The notes: generated by a model from the letters alone, not told the origin. Counted from the stretch's first letter, positions 8,374-17,759 are shown. The stretch: 62,811 nucleotides of DNA from Desulfomonilaceae bacterium (GCA_041662605.1 JBAZSD010000026.1:1-62811), one strand, 5' to 3'. A program made the numbers and translations.

Positions 8374-8796
8374 CTAAAGCTTTTCTCCTCGCCTCACTTT
8401 GTCCAGGGTAGATTCGAGCAAGCTTCGGACCCTGTTTTTCTTATCATCAAATTCGTTCCGCCAGACATCAATTTTCTGAATTGCCTCCTGCTCCCAAGGC
8501 AGCCAATCCGATTCTGAACGTTTTCGTATGGATTTCTCCAGCTCCTTGGGAATAGGGGGATTGGATAATTCCTCATAATGGCCCTCAATTTTTCTCAAAC
8601 ACTTAAAAAGCTGTTTCATGTCCTTTTTGGTGATAGGTTTGTCAGGCTCCGCATCTCCGAACAATTCCTTTTTGATGGAATCGCTGTTTTCGCCTTTCAA
8701 ATCTTGCAAGAGCTTCTTTAAGTATTTGTAATTCCCGTTAAAATCAGATACTTCGGTTAGGTTCTCAGCGAGGGCGCGGGACGAGCATTGAGGCAT
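8374..8796 (-). CDS. Hypothetical acidic/helical protein
   Basis: This 140-residue protein is Lys/Glu-rich and mostly helical in appearance (KKLLQDLKGENSDSIKKELFG; RSLLESTLDKVRRGEKL), with no membrane segment or motif I recognise. A good ribosome site (AAAGGAGTTAGAC before ATG) supports it as real. It stands alone, followed by two tandem terminators and preceded by a 430-base gene-free stretch. Possibly a cytoplasmic accessory or stress protein; no function is claimed. Confidence 0.65.
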   Translation of the reverse strand: MPQCSSRALAENLTEVSDFNGNYKYLKKLLQDLKGENSDSIKKELFGDAEPDKPITKKDMKQLFKCLRKIEGHYEELSNPPIPKELEKSIRKRSESDWLPWEQEAIQKIDVWRNEFDDKKNRVRSLLESTLDKVRRGEKL

Positions 8797-9228
8797 GTCT
8801 AACTCCTTTAACTTAACCCAAAAATCGAAAAATTTGTTATTTTAGAAATCCCGAGAAAAAGGAAATCAAATCATTTCCAACTGGGCCCAGCCAATGCGCA
8901 CCTATTTAGAGCGCTCGACCGTAGTCCGGGAAGCGTTCAATCCCTCGTTGAGGGCTCCTATCACTCCATTCGCGCCTAGTCAAGAAATTATTGATCTCAA
9001 CGTCAAAATATTTTTAGCTTATTCGATTTTATTTCGCGTCTATTATGATAGTTGGGGGCATGATTGGTTGCTCAAAGCGCGATTTAAGGACTGAACCGAG
9101 GGGCATCGCGCAAAAAACGCGAAATGATTAGGTTGAACTCTAAAATCATTGGGGAAATGACATCACATTGCTATTGATATAAATACATATTATATGAGTT
9201 AGATATGTTTAAAATATGAACCAATTAG
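8797..9228. other. Gene-free stretch
   Basis: No convincing gene is seen. A 66-codon plus-strand frame at 8894-9094 lacks a ribosome site and any family resemblance. The left end must hold the promoter of the minus-strand 8374-8796 gene. The right end (about 9170-9228) is AT-rich and follows the second KOR operon. No clear terminator hairpin is visible there. Confidence 0.5.
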
Positions 9229-10029
9229 TTAATTTTTTCTTCTGTAAATGATTCCCATACTAAAGTCGTCCTTCAAAACTTGATCAAACGCGACGTGAAT
9301 ATCCGTAGGATCATAGCCGGCAGGTAAAGGATGAACCCATTTCTTGAGATTTGTCCAGGTCTTGAAGGTTTTATCAAAGGTAACGCAACTAGTGTAAACG
9401 TGAAAAACTGAAAAGCCTGGGTTCTGTACCCCTTGAATGAGGGCGTCTGTAATGCCCTTAGGATCGCCTGCGAACAGACGCGCTACAAAAGAGGCCCCAT
9501 AGGTCAGAGCCATAAGGGTTGCGTTCAAAGGTTGGTCCACCGTTCCATATGGACTGGCTTTGGTCTTGGAGCCTAAAGGCGAAGTGGGGGAGGGTTGTCC
9601 TTTGGTCAGCCCGTATATGGAATTATCAAAAAGAACATAATTTACGTCTATATTCCTTCTGGCGATATGTGGCAAATGCCCGCCTCCTATAGCTAAGCCA
9701 TCTCCATCGCCTCCGATTGCGAAAACTGTCAGTCCTGGTTTCGCCAGCTTTATGCCGGTTGCGGCAGGGAGAGTTCTGCCATGAACAGTGTGGAGCCCAT
9801 AAGTCTTTGAAAAGAAAGGATAGCGGCCTGCGCAGCCTATTCCGGAAACAGTCACGATCTCGTGTAGAGGCAAGCCCAAACTGGATATACAGTCGACTAT
9901 ACCCTGATGGATTCCGAAGTAGCCGCAACCTGGGCACCATGTAGGTAGAGCTTCAGACCGGGGGTAAAATCTTCCTGACTCTTCAATTCGACTCACCTGC
10001 GCAGCTAAAATCTTGGCTGGTGTTTTCAT
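9229..10029 (-). CDS. 2-oxoacid:ferredoxin oxidoreductase, beta subunit (second set)
   Basis: This 266-residue TPP-binding subunit has LPTWCPGCGYFGIHQGI, the TPP motif GGDGDGLAIGGGH and DNSIYGLTKGQPSPTSP. It overlaps the alpha gene by one base (TGATG), so the two are translationally coupled. It ends the operon 14612-9229. The Cys ligand motif and length fit KorB/VorB proteins. Substrate is unresolved. Confidence 0.88.
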   Translation of the reverse strand: MKTPAKILAAQVSRIEESGRFYPRSEALPTWCPGCGYFGIHQGIVDCISSLGLPLHEIVTVSGIGCAGRYPFFSKTYGLHTVHGRTLPAATGIKLAKPGLTVFAIGGDGDGLAIGGGHLPHIARRNIDVNYVLFDNSIYGLTKGQPSPTSPLGSKTKASPYGTVDQPLNATLMALTYGASFVARLFAGDPKGITDALIQGVQNPGFSVFHVYTSCVTFDKTFKTWTNLKKWVHPLPAGYDPTDIHVAFDQVLKDDFSMGIIYRRKN

Positions 10030-11798
10030 CAGGCTCCTACCTCCAGTAGCTCTTCAATCCTTTTTTGGATCGCAGATGGTGGAATTGGCGTCGCTGTGAC
10101 CAAATTCAAGCGCTCCACCGGCTTTGAATTAAGGCGCTCTAACAGGTTGGCCAATTGACCCTCATAGTTCAGTTCCGGTATCAAAACGAATCCTGATTTA
10201 GCCATAAAAGCTTTAATGATGTCTGAATGATAAGGGAATATCGACGTAATCTTGAGGGCTCCGACCCTAAACCCGTTTTTTTTGGACTTTGCGACAGCCT
10301 CTAGTACTGAACCGAAAGTTGATCCCCAACCGATGACTCCGACATCCAATTGATCGCTTGAAAAAAATTCGGTAGGCTGTTGAAGATCTTCCAAAGCGTT
10401 TCGAATTTTTCGATGACGTTTTTCCGTCATTTTTGTATGGATTTCTGAAGAATAATCCGGAGATCCACTCTCGGTATGCTCCAGACCGGTCGCTGTATAA
10501 TTATATCCTTGCATGCCCGGAATTGCCCTGGGAGAAATTCCGGATGAAGTGTCCTCATAACGAAGATAACGGTTTCCTGGAGACTCGTCCGGGAAAACAT
10601 TCCAGCAAGCTCTAAGCTCGTCGGAAGCCCTCGGTGTATGCAAATTTTCGACCCTGTTATCGAGAAAAAAATCTGTCAAGACAATGACAGGTGTCTGGTA
10701 TTTTTCAGCTAACTGGAAGGATTTTAGAACCATATAATAACATTCCTCCACGTTGGTTGGAGCGATAACGATTCTGGCGGAATCGCCAGGTCCGCCAAAA
10801 ACAGCGGCGTGGAGGTCCGACTGTTCGGTTTTCGTTGGGAGCCCTGTGGCAGGGCCAGCTCGTTGAGCGTCAATTATGACCGCAGGGATTTCAGCCATCA
10901 CTCCGTGGGTTATTAATTCAGTCATCAGAGCGAATCCCGGTCCACTGGTAGCCGTCATGGCTCGCTCGCCGGCGTAAAAGCTCCCAAGCACCGCTCCAAT
11001 GGAGGAAATCTCGTCTTCCATCTGAACGACGCGTCCCCCTTTTTCAGGCAGCCATTTTGCAAGGTATTCCATGATTGGAGTAGCGGGCGTGATCGGATAT
11101 CCGAAATACAGCTTCAAACCGGCTTCGATAGCCGCCATGCCTATTGCCTGATTTCCGGACATCATCACCTTGTCGGAATCGTATTGAGTCCCAGATTTAG
11201 CGAACCAATTTTTGAGCCTGTCATGGAATTTTTCAAGCGCATAATCATAACCCGCGTCAAAACTCTTGATGTTAATGTCTACAATTCGATCTCCCTTGGC
11301 CTTAAACTTTTTGAGAATTACTTGTCGGAAAAGACTTGGATCAATACCCGTGACCGCGGCGAATCCCCCAAGCGCCACGAGGTTTTTGCTCCGAGCGGCG
11401 CCACTGGCTACAGCCAAATCACCGAAGGGTAGTCCGAATACTTCAACGTTGTTGGAGAGTGTGGAAAGCAACGATTTTTCTTCCGACACGTACGAAGGGG
11501 GATTACTGTCAAAGAAAACAAGAGCGTGATCATCCAGAAATACGGCCCTCGATCTGGATTGCTCATCATTTAGAGAGATCAAAGCATGCGTCTGCTCTCC
11601 TAAAGCCACAATATCAGTTGACCCAATTCTGGATTTTGTTACGCAACGCCCGAAACCCCTAATTTCAGCCGGGTAAGAGTCAAAACCCAGAACCGAGAAA
11701 CCTCCAAGAGACATTGCCTCATTGATCAGGCCACCAGCGGCGATAGTTCCATCTCCCGCCATACCGCAGACTTCAACCGTAAAGTCGACTTCGGACAT
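10029..11798 (-). CDS. 2-oxoacid:ferredoxin oxidoreductase, fused gamma-alpha subunit (second set)
   Basis: This 589-residue protein has a gamma domain in residues 1-190 (GMAGDGTIAAGGLINEAM; SYPAEIRGFGRCVTKSR) and an alpha domain from about residue 212 (GNQAIGMAAIEAGLKLYFGYPITPATPIMEYLA; MEDEISSIGAVLGSFYAGERAMTATSGPGFALM; PTKTEQSDLHAAVFGG). Operon position after two flavoproteins suggests that ferredoxin reduced by this enzyme can exchange electrons with NAD(P)H through them. The start ATG is 2 bases after the upstream stop, with GGAG in front. Confidence 0.88.
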   Translation of the reverse strand: MSEVDFTVEVCGMAGDGTIAAGGLINEAMSLGGFSVLGFDSYPAEIRGFGRCVTKSRIGSTDIVALGEQTHALISLNDEQSRSRAVFLDDHALVFFDSNPPSYVSEEKSLLSTLSNNVEVFGLPFGDLAVASGAARSKNLVALGGFAAVTGIDPSLFRQVILKKFKAKGDRIVDINIKSFDAGYDYALEKFHDRLKNWFAKSGTQYDSDKVMMSGNQAIGMAAIEAGLKLYFGYPITPATPIMEYLAKWLPEKGGRVVQMEDEISSIGAVLGSFYAGERAMTATSGPGFALMTELITHGVMAEIPAVIIDAQRAGPATGLPTKTEQSDLHAAVFGGPGDSARIVIAPTNVEECYYMVLKSFQLAEKYQTPVIVLTDFFLDNRVENLHTPRASDELRACWNVFPDESPGNRYLRYEDTSSGISPRAIPGMQGYNYTATGLEHTESGSPDYSSEIHTKMTEKRHRKIRNALEDLQQPTEFFSSDQLDVGVIGWGSTFGSVLEAVAKSKKNGFRVGALKITSIFPYHSDIIKAFMAKSGFVLIPELNYEGQLANLLERLNSKPVERLNLVTATPIPPSAIQKRIEELLEVGA

Positions 11799-11799
11799 C

Positions 11800-12816
11800 T
11801 TAGAACTCCGTCCACCAGGATGTGTTTACTTTGATGCCCCCGACGTCCAGAAGACTAGCGAGTTCAACCGCAACTTCCATTCGAGAGCCCAGCAAGTTGA
11901 GAGCCGCTGTCCCACCAAGGGACGCCGCATTCTCATAACCAATCGAGACCCAGTAATCCTTCAACACGGGATGATAAACCTGGGCGCAGTCCCCAGCCGC
12001 AAAAACGTCCGCAAACCTTGTTTTCAAATACTCATCAACCAGAACTCCGCGATCAATGTCTAGCCCGGTCTTAACCAGAAAACCCACATCTGGAACTAAC
12101 CCAAAAAACGCGCCGATTACACCGGTTTGTAAGGCTTTTTTATCTGTCTCAACTTCCAGAAGATCCTCCCGCAATCTAGTCAATCGCCTTATTTTTCCAC
12201 AGTGAACAATTTCTACCCCTCGTTTCTCAAGACAGTCCGTTAACTGGTTATATAGAGCTTCATCCAGAGGCGCAGGCCAGAAGGCGTCTTCGTTAAGTAT
12301 GAACCGCACTCTTTTTCCCAATTTCAAAAGGGCGTTGGTAAAACTGAGTGAAGTCAAGTCACCACCAAAAATCAGAACGCTCTCTGCGCTTTCAAGTATC
12401 TGGATCCACTTTTTGGCTTCCTGAGGTGTTTTCAGAGTGAGCATAAGGTCTTCGAACAATTGGAATCGTTCAGGAATACGAGGTTTCCCTCCTGTAGCCA
12501 CAATAAGTCCATCAAACGGAATCAATTCTTTGTATTCAAGCACAACATTACGTTTTGAGAAATCGACATTTACTGCCCGCTGACCAAGACGCAGGACGAT
12601 GTCCCTGTCCTTGTAATAGGAATAGGGCCTGAAGTACAAATCATTTTCTTTAATTTCTCCGGCTATGAAATCAGGTAACAGATGGGGTAGGTAACTCCGA
12701 AACGGATCTTTGCTGAGCAGGGTGATTTTGCATTCAGGGGATTTTGCGCGAAGACTGTCGGCAGCGCTGTTTGCGGCCGGACCGTTTCCAATAATTACAA
12801 AACGCTGTACGCTCAT
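11800..12816 (-). CDS. FAD-dependent NAD(P)H oxidoreductase, NirB/rubredoxin-reductase-like
   Basis: This 338-residue flavoprotein has an N-terminal FAD Rossmann motif (FVIIGNGPAANSAADSLR), a second nucleotide-binding region (SVLIFGGDLTSLSFTNALLKLGK, slightly degenerate) and the FAD-closing motif TRFADVFAAGDCAQVYHP. It lacks the usual C-terminal dimerisation domain of about 100 residues, so it is short for the class. It sits between a GltD-like flavoprotein and the KOR subunits in one operon, with 11- and 1-base gaps. I infer a role in moving electrons between NAD(P)H and ferredoxin or the oxidoreductase. Confidence 0.8.
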   Translation of the reverse strand: MSVQRFVIIGNGPAANSAADSLRAKSPECKITLLSKDPFRSYLPHLLPDFIAGEIKENDLYFRPYSYYKDRDIVLRLGQRAVNVDFSKRNVVLEYKELIPFDGLIVATGGKPRIPERFQLFEDLMLTLKTPQEAKKWIQILESAESVLIFGGDLTSLSFTNALLKLGKRVRFILNEDAFWPAPLDEALYNQLTDCLEKRGVEIVHCGKIRRLTRLREDLLEVETDKKALQTGVIGAFFGLVPDVGFLVKTGLDIDRGVLVDEYLKTRFADVFAAGDCAQVYHPVLKDYWVSIGYENAASLGGTAALNLLGSRMEVAVELASLLDVGGIKVNTSWWTEF

Positions 12817-12827
12817 ACTTCTGACTC

Positions 12828-14612
12828 CTACACGAGAGGTCGTTCCAAAAGCTCAACCCGAGAAACGGAAATACAATCAACCGGGCAAACTCTCACGCAC
12901 TCTCCACAACGGATGCACCTGGAGTTATCGATAACTATGGCGTTTACTTCAGACCATTTGGTTGTTTCGACTATATTTTTTACGGCTCCGACTTCATCCG
13001 TAGTGATTTGTTTTGCAAGCTTGATACAGTCCCGTGGCGCATTGTCTATGCAATATCTACAATAAATGCACTTTGACACATCGATTTCATAATGAAGGTA
13101 GCATAAATAGCATCGTTTAGATTCTTCATAAGCTTGTTTGGCGGAATAACCGGTTTCCACCTCTACAGTCCCGTCATCCTGTAAACGATCCTTCACTGGT
13201 AACAGTGTCGGTATTTCGGTTCTGGGAATGAAATCCCAAACTCGTTCCCTGTCAGTGATTTGCGCATCCTGAATTCTAACAGCCCATTCCTTGAATTTTT
13301 TTCCGGTCAGGTCTTCCGCGATTTTTTCCGAAGCTCTTCGTCCGTTTGCTATTGATTCAATTACGGTAGTTGGTCCTGTAAGGTAGTCGCCGGTAACGTA
13401 CAGATTTGGTAATGAGGATTGAAACGTTTTACTATTGGCTAAAAGAACCCCTTTGTCAGTCTTTGCGCCAGGGCCGTTAAATGTCTCGGAAGCCTGTCCT
13501 ATCGCTACTATGATTGAGTCCGCTTCCAGAATAAACTCGCTCCCGGGTATTGGTTCAACCTTCCGGCGTTCGCCTGGGGCTCTTTCTGAAGGTCGAGTTC
13601 TCAGGAACTCAATTCCCTGGACCTTTTCAGACCCAACTACACGTTTTGAGACGACCAGTGACCTTATCTTTATACCCTCCCTTTTAGCCTCCAGGATTTC
13701 ATCACTTGTGACGCGAAGATCCTCTTCAAATCCGCGAATACAGATGGAAACATCTTTGGCTCCCGATCTGAGCGCAAGCCTGGAACAGTCAAAAGCTGTG
13801 AAACCCGCGCCGATCACAATAACTTTTTCTCCCACCGTCGTTTTCCGTCCCGAAGCGATATCCATCACGAATTCAAGACCAGGGTAAACCCCGTATAACT
13901 CCTCTCCAGGGACTTCCAGCTTGATCGGGCCGTAACAACCAGTAGCCACAAGAACAGCGTCAAAATCATTCAGGAGCGATTCAAACTTTATGTCTGTCCC
14001 TACTCTGACCGAAGTTTTTAGAGATACGCCTAATCGCAAAATGTTTCGGATTTCGTCGTTCAAGATATCCGGTGGTAGCCTGAAATCAGGGATTCCATAC
14101 CTGAGCATTCCGCCAGGTTCTTCACAAGCTTCATAGACCAACACGTCGAACCCCATTATGGCCAGATCGTGGGCGGCCGCCATGCCTGCGGGACCGGACC
14201 CTACTATACATACTCTCTTGCCGATCGGAGCGAACCTGGGCGTCAGGTAAGCGTGACCGGCGGCCCTAAGATCTGACGCTGCCCTCTTTATGTGACAGAT
14301 ATTCACAGGCTGTCCTAATTCGGACTCCCCATGTCGGCATTTTAGTTCGCAAGGCCGCGAACAGATTCTGCCTAAAACGCCAGGAAATAAATTTACCATC
14401 CTGTTTATTTCATAAGACAATTCATACTTGCTCTCGTAGAGGGCGCGTATATAAGCGGGGATGTTTGTCAAGGCCGGGCAGGCCGATTGACAGGGAACAT
14501 TGACACTCATGTACCTGAAATCGGCCGGATCGGTGGAATAAAGGGCGTTTGAACCCCTAGCCCCATTAGATAAGATAGGTGACACTTCAGGGGTGGCAAA
14601 TCCATTTTCCAT
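12828..14612 (-). CDS. GltD-like flavoprotein with C-terminal ferredoxin domain
   Basis: This 594-residue protein starts with the Cys-rich N-terminal cluster region of glutamate synthase small chains (VPCQSACPALTNIPAYI; GRICSRPCELKCRHG), then the FAD motif (CIVGSGPAGMAAAHDLA), the NADPH site (VIVIGAGFTAFDCSRLA) and LYVTGDYLTGPTTV. At the end lies a two-cluster ferredoxin-like domain (CIYCRYCIDNAPRDC; CIRCGECVRVCPVDC). The first of these clusters has Ala where the fourth Cys before Pro is expected. It is the first gene of the operon (AGAGGGGATT before ATG), and the KOR subunits follow. It is probably an NAD(P)H:ferredoxin-type electron carrier for the KOR enzyme, not a glutamate synthase, since no GltB is present. 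Confidence 0.85.
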   Translation of the reverse strand: MENGFATPEVSPILSNGARGSNALYSTDPADFRYMSVNVPCQSACPALTNIPAYIRALYESKYELSYEINRMVNLFPGVLGRICSRPCELKCRHGESELGQPVNICHIKRAASDLRAAGHAYLTPRFAPIGKRVCIVGSGPAGMAAAHDLAIMGFDVLVYEACEEPGGMLRYGIPDFRLPPDILNDEIRNILRLGVSLKTSVRVGTDIKFESLLNDFDAVLVATGCYGPIKLEVPGEELYGVYPGLEFVMDIASGRKTTVGEKVIVIGAGFTAFDCSRLALRSGAKDVSICIRGFEEDLRVTSDEILEAKREGIKIRSLVVSKRVVGSEKVQGIEFLRTRPSERAPGERRKVEPIPGSEFILEADSIIVAIGQASETFNGPGAKTDKGVLLANSKTFQSSLPNLYVTGDYLTGPTTVIESIANGRRASEKIAEDLTGKKFKEWAVRIQDAQITDRERVWDFIPRTEIPTLLPVKDRLQDDGTVEVETGYSAKQAYEESKRCYLCYLHYEIDVSKCIYCRYCIDNAPRDCIKLAKQITTDEVGAVKNIVETTKWSEVNAIVIDNSRCIRCGECVRVCPVDCISVSRVELLERPLV

Positions 14613-14633
14613 TACGAATCCCCTCTCTAACTT

Positions 14634-15305
14634 TTAGGTTCGAGTCAAATCTCCAGCGATTCTACCGTCACGGATGTGAATTACCCTATCAGTCAATTCG
14701 GCGACTTCTGGATCATGAGTTACCATGATAAAAGTGATTTTATGTTCTTGGTTAAGCTGTCTGAAAACGGAAATTATTTCGGCGCTCGTCTTGCTGTCCA
14801 GGTTACCGGTAGGTTCATCCGCTAAAATAATTTCAGGATCATTTACCAGCGCCCTCGCTATTGCTACCCTTTGCTGCTGTCCTCCTGACAGTTGAGTTGG
14901 CAAATGTTCCGCTCTGTCTCCCAGGCCAACCAATCGCAATGCTTGCAGAGCGCATTGGGTTCGCAACGATGATCCTGATCCACTATAAATTAAAGGCAAT
15001 TCCACATTGCGCATTGCGCTGACCCGTGGGAGTAAATTAAAACCCTGAAAAACAAATCCTATTTTTCTATTCCGTAAATCCGCCTGTTGGTTTCTGTCGA
15101 GAGAGGACACGTTTTCTCCGTCAAGAAAATACCCTCCTCCAGTTGGGACATCCAGACAGCCAAGAATGTTCATCAATGTAGATTTTCCGGAACCGGATGG
15201 CCCCATGATAGACAAGAACTCGCCAGAATCTATGGATAAATTTATGTCATCTAATGCGACCAGCGAAACTGCTCCTGTTTGATATATCTTGGTCACATTT
15301 TGCAT
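14634..15305 (-). CDS. LolD/MacB-type ABC transporter ATPase
   Basis: This roughly 223-residue ATPase has Walker A GPSGSGKST, the Q-loop FQGFNLLP, the signature LSGGQQQR, Walker B EIILADEPTGNLDS and H-loop VTHDP. The GNLDS and FQ-FNLLPR features place it in the MacB/LolD/FtsE group, which works with FtsX-like permeases to move lipoproteins or peptides. No permease lies next to it, so its partner is elsewhere or it was separated from it. I choose ATG 15305 (MQNVTKIYQ) over 15320. It lies 21 bases downstream of the GltD-like operon's first gene but is transcribed toward it, so it may be separate. Confidence 0.88.
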   Translation of the reverse strand: MQNVTKIYQTGAVSLVALDDINLSIDSGEFLSIMGPSGSGKSTLMNILGCLDVPTGGGYFLDGENVSSLDRNQQADLRNRKIGFVFQGFNLLPRVSAMRNVELPLIYSGSGSSLRTQCALQALRLVGLGDRAEHLPTQLSGGQQQRVAIARALVNDPEIILADEPTGNLDSKTSAEIISVFRQLNQEHKITFIMVTHDPEVAELTDRVIHIRDGRIAGDLTRT

Positions 15306-15395
15306 CAGAATAAGCGTCAAACTGAACTCCCGAGAGAAATCAACGGCTAATCGGCTGCAAATGCCATGAGATGAAGTGGTTTACCGACATACGGC

Positions 15396-15758
15396 TCACG
15401 GAATTCTACTCTCTAGCGCTAATCTTAATTTCTCTTTTAGCTCAGTCAAGTCCGAGCTTTTTACGACATAGTAATCAGCCGCTACACTCTTCAAATCAAC
15501 TTTGAAACTGGAATATGCAGAATTCAGAATAACCGGTAGATTATAATGGCGTTTTCTCACCTGTTGCAACAGATCCAAACCGCTGAATTCTTTCATTTTA
15601 ATGTCCATGATGACGCAGTCGGGATCCTCTTTTTCTATGACCTCTAATAGTCCGTTTCCATCAGGTAAGGTGATCACGTCGTATCCTTCATCCTGAAGTT
15701 CCATGGAATACAGCATTCTTATGCCTTCTTCATCGTCCACAATCAGAATCTTGGGCAT
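15396..15758 (-). CDS. Stand-alone response regulator receiver protein
   Basis: This 120-residue CheY-like receiver has the acidic pair (IVDDEEGIRM), the phosphoacceptor Asp in CVIMDIKMKEFSG, a Ser in place of the usual Thr (ILNSAYSSF) and Lys in YYVVKSSD. There is no output domain, so it would act by protein contact or within a phosphorelay. No histidine kinase is adjacent. Confidence 0.9.
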   Translation of the reverse strand: MPKILIVDDEEGIRMLYSMELQDEGYDVITLPDGNGLLEVIEKEDPDCVIMDIKMKEFSGLDLLQQVRKRHYNLPVILNSAYSSFKVDLKSVAADYYVVKSSDLTELKEKLRLALESRIP

Positions 15759-15831
15759 TTATCAGGCTCCTTTACGGGAACAGAAACCATTCCTTTTTTT
15801 TGCAAGGCTTTAGTTGTAGTCAATTCAGCGT

Positions 15832-17043
15832 TTAACCCCATCGCTCAAGCAGGTAGGGCTTTGTTTTCTCAAATTGTAGACACTGATCCTCAATAAACTC
15901 TTCCACCTGTTGATTGTTCATGGCCTCAGTTTCAATCACAAAAGACAATGTCTTGCCATAATGTAGCGGAATCATGGATCTGATTAACTCTCCCCGGTCT
16001 ATAGACGCTTGTCTGTATGCAATAGCAAAGTCGTAGATTAACTTGGCCCATAGCCCAGATGGAAATTCAAACCCCATAGCAGGGATGTCCATAACTTCCT
16101 CCAGCTTGTTGAGGTCCTCTACTTCCAGGACAGCGGAGTACAGCTCCCATTTCTGACGGGCCCCAGTAACAAATTTGTCCCATAGCTGATGTGTATCCAC
16201 ATTTACTGGAGGAGGAACTTCCATGTCACCAAGCCCAAAACCGAAAACAGCAGTGGGGCGGCTCCATCTGACGTCTTTCCAAAAAGAATCAAAATTGACC
16301 ATCAGTTCAAACATCGTTCCGACAACATCTTCGAAAAGCATGCCCACCTGTGAGTCAATGTCCCTAAGTTTGTGTACTTTCGGTCTTCCCATGAATGATT
16401 GAATTATTGATCCATGCTTTTTTACAGCGTTTGTTGTCATCCAGACATCAATTCCAAAATGGGCTATAGCCTCATTCCAGATGTCACAATCGACAAAAGA
16501 CCTAGCGACTCGTCCTGAAAACGCGACATCTCCTCCTATAGGCTGCCTAACACGACGGCCATACAGCGCCCTTGTCAGAGGATAGGCAATGCTGTTTGTA
16601 ACAGTGACATCATATTTGTGGCGTATATACAAAGGCGCTACAAAATCATATTCGTCGAACAAAGGCTCTGCAAGGTTTCTAATCCACATGGGAGCGATGC
16701 TCTGAAGATCAGCGTCAATCACTAACACTGCTCTAGCTTGAAGTTCCAAGGCCTTTTGAAAAAGGTTTCTTAAATTGTTACCTTTTCCTGTAACGCCCTC
16801 TTCAGTGGAGATATAAATCTTGGGGGTTTCTGTAGCCGTACTCATAAATGATCGATGGGTATTGTCCGGGGAGTGGTTGTCGACATTTACAATTACCGCG
16901 GACTTTTCAGGATAATATTTTGTGAGACCACGATCCGCTTGCTGAGTCGGAAAGGATATTAAGTCGGCCTCATTTAGCGAAGGAATTCCTACGACGATTT
17001 CAGCGCTCCTAATTCCTTTGGGATTGTCTTCGACAAATCTCAT
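15832..17043 (-). CDS. GT-A fold glycosyltransferase, resembling mannosyl/glucosylglycerate synthases
   Basis: This roughly 403-residue enzyme has a GT2-like start (AEIVVGIPSLNEADLISF), the DxD metal site in VLVIDADLQSIAPMWI, PIGGDVAFSG and FGIDVWMTTNAV, and a helical C-terminal half. The Pro-Ile-Gly-Gly and Gly-Ile-Asp-x-Trp elements recall GT78/GT81-type glycerate glycosyltransferases, which make compatible solutes, but this is resemblance from memory. ATG 17043 follows AGGAAAAGG and is preferred over 17118. It is divergent from scpB and has no phosphatase neighbour that would confirm glycerate glycoside synthesis. Confidence 0.7.
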   Translation of the reverse strand: MRFVEDNPKGIRSAEIVVGIPSLNEADLISFPTQQADRGLTKYYPEKSAVIVNVDNHSPDNTHRSFMSTATETPKIYISTEEGVTGKGNNLRNLFQKALELQARAVLVIDADLQSIAPMWIRNLAEPLFDEYDFVAPLYIRHKYDVTVTNSIAYPLTRALYGRRVRQPIGGDVAFSGRVARSFVDCDIWNEAIAHFGIDVWMTTNAVKKHGSIIQSFMGRPKVHKLRDIDSQVGMLFEDVVGTMFELMVNFDSFWKDVRWSRPTAVFGFGLGDMEVPPPVNVDTHQLWDKFVTGARQKWELYSAVLEVEDLNKLEEVMDIPAMGFEFPSGLWAKLIYDFAIAYRQASIDRGELIRSMIPLHYGKTLSFVIETEAMNNQQVEEFIEDQCLQFEKTKPYLLERWG

Positions 17044-17150
17044 ATTAAAACCTTTTCCTTGAATTTTCGCTACTGGTGTTAGGTTAGCTGATTGTAACAT
17101 AAAATGTCCCGGCATCAAATAATACGCGACAAATCAGTATTCCATGTGCT

Positions 17151-17729
17151 ATGAACGTGGGACTGGAATCTTTTAAAAGGATTGGGAGAGAATTGGACGA
17201 ACGCCGGCTGAAATCAGTAATTGAAGGGTTGATTTTCTCCAGTTCAGATAGAATAGGCATTGAAGCTATAAGGAAGGTTGTTTCCGAGGCATCTAAGGAT
17301 GAGATTCAGACGGCTCTCGATGAATTGGAAAACGAGTACCTGGAGCGAAGAGGGGGATTCTGCCTGACCCGTGTCGATAATGGATATCAATTTCGAACTT
17401 TGCCGGAAATCGCTCCCTGGATTCAGGCCCTGAAGGATCTGAAACCGTGGCGTTTGAGTCGGGCCGCGTTGGAGACACTGGCCATAGTGGCCTATAACCA
17501 ACCGGTAACAAAGCACAAAATAGAACAAACAAGAGGAGTGGAAAGCTCCAGTTCCATTAAGAATCTAATAGAGAGGGAGTTAATCGCCGTCATAGGTCGT
17601 GATGATATGCCGGGTCGGCCGCTGCTTTACGCGACAACAAGAATATTTCTGCAGGTCTTTGGCCTAAATGATTTGAGCTGTTTGCCACAATTGCCTGATA
17701 TTGAAGAATCGGAGGAGCTTTTTGGATGA
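17151..17729 (+). CDS. scpB: Segregation and condensation protein B
   Basis: This 192-residue protein has two winged-helix domains. The family-typical segments are VIEGLIFSSSDRIGIEAI at the start, GFCLTRVDNGYQFRTLPE in the middle and LETLAIVAYNQPVTKHKIEQTRGV near residue 105. ScpB forms the condensin-like SMC-ScpA-ScpB complex for chromosome segregation. ScpA, its usual neighbour, is not in the window. The ribosome site is weak, so the exact start is moderately certain. It is convergent with uvrB, 30 bases away. Confidence 0.92.
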   Translation: MNVGLESFKRIGRELDERRLKSVIEGLIFSSSDRIGIEAIRKVVSEASKDEIQTALDELENEYLERRGGFCLTRVDNGYQFRTLPEIAPWIQALKDLKPWRLSRAALETLAIVAYNQPVTKHKIEQTRGVESSSSIKNLIERELIAVIGRDDMPGRPLLYATTRIFLQVFGLNDLSCLPQLPDIEESEELFG

Positions 17730-17759
17730 GGGCTCTGCCCGGGTGAATTTAATACCCAA

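Noticed and set aside
8894..9094. 66-codon plus-strand frame
   Set aside because: No ribosome site, no recognisable domain, surrounded by non-coding sequence.
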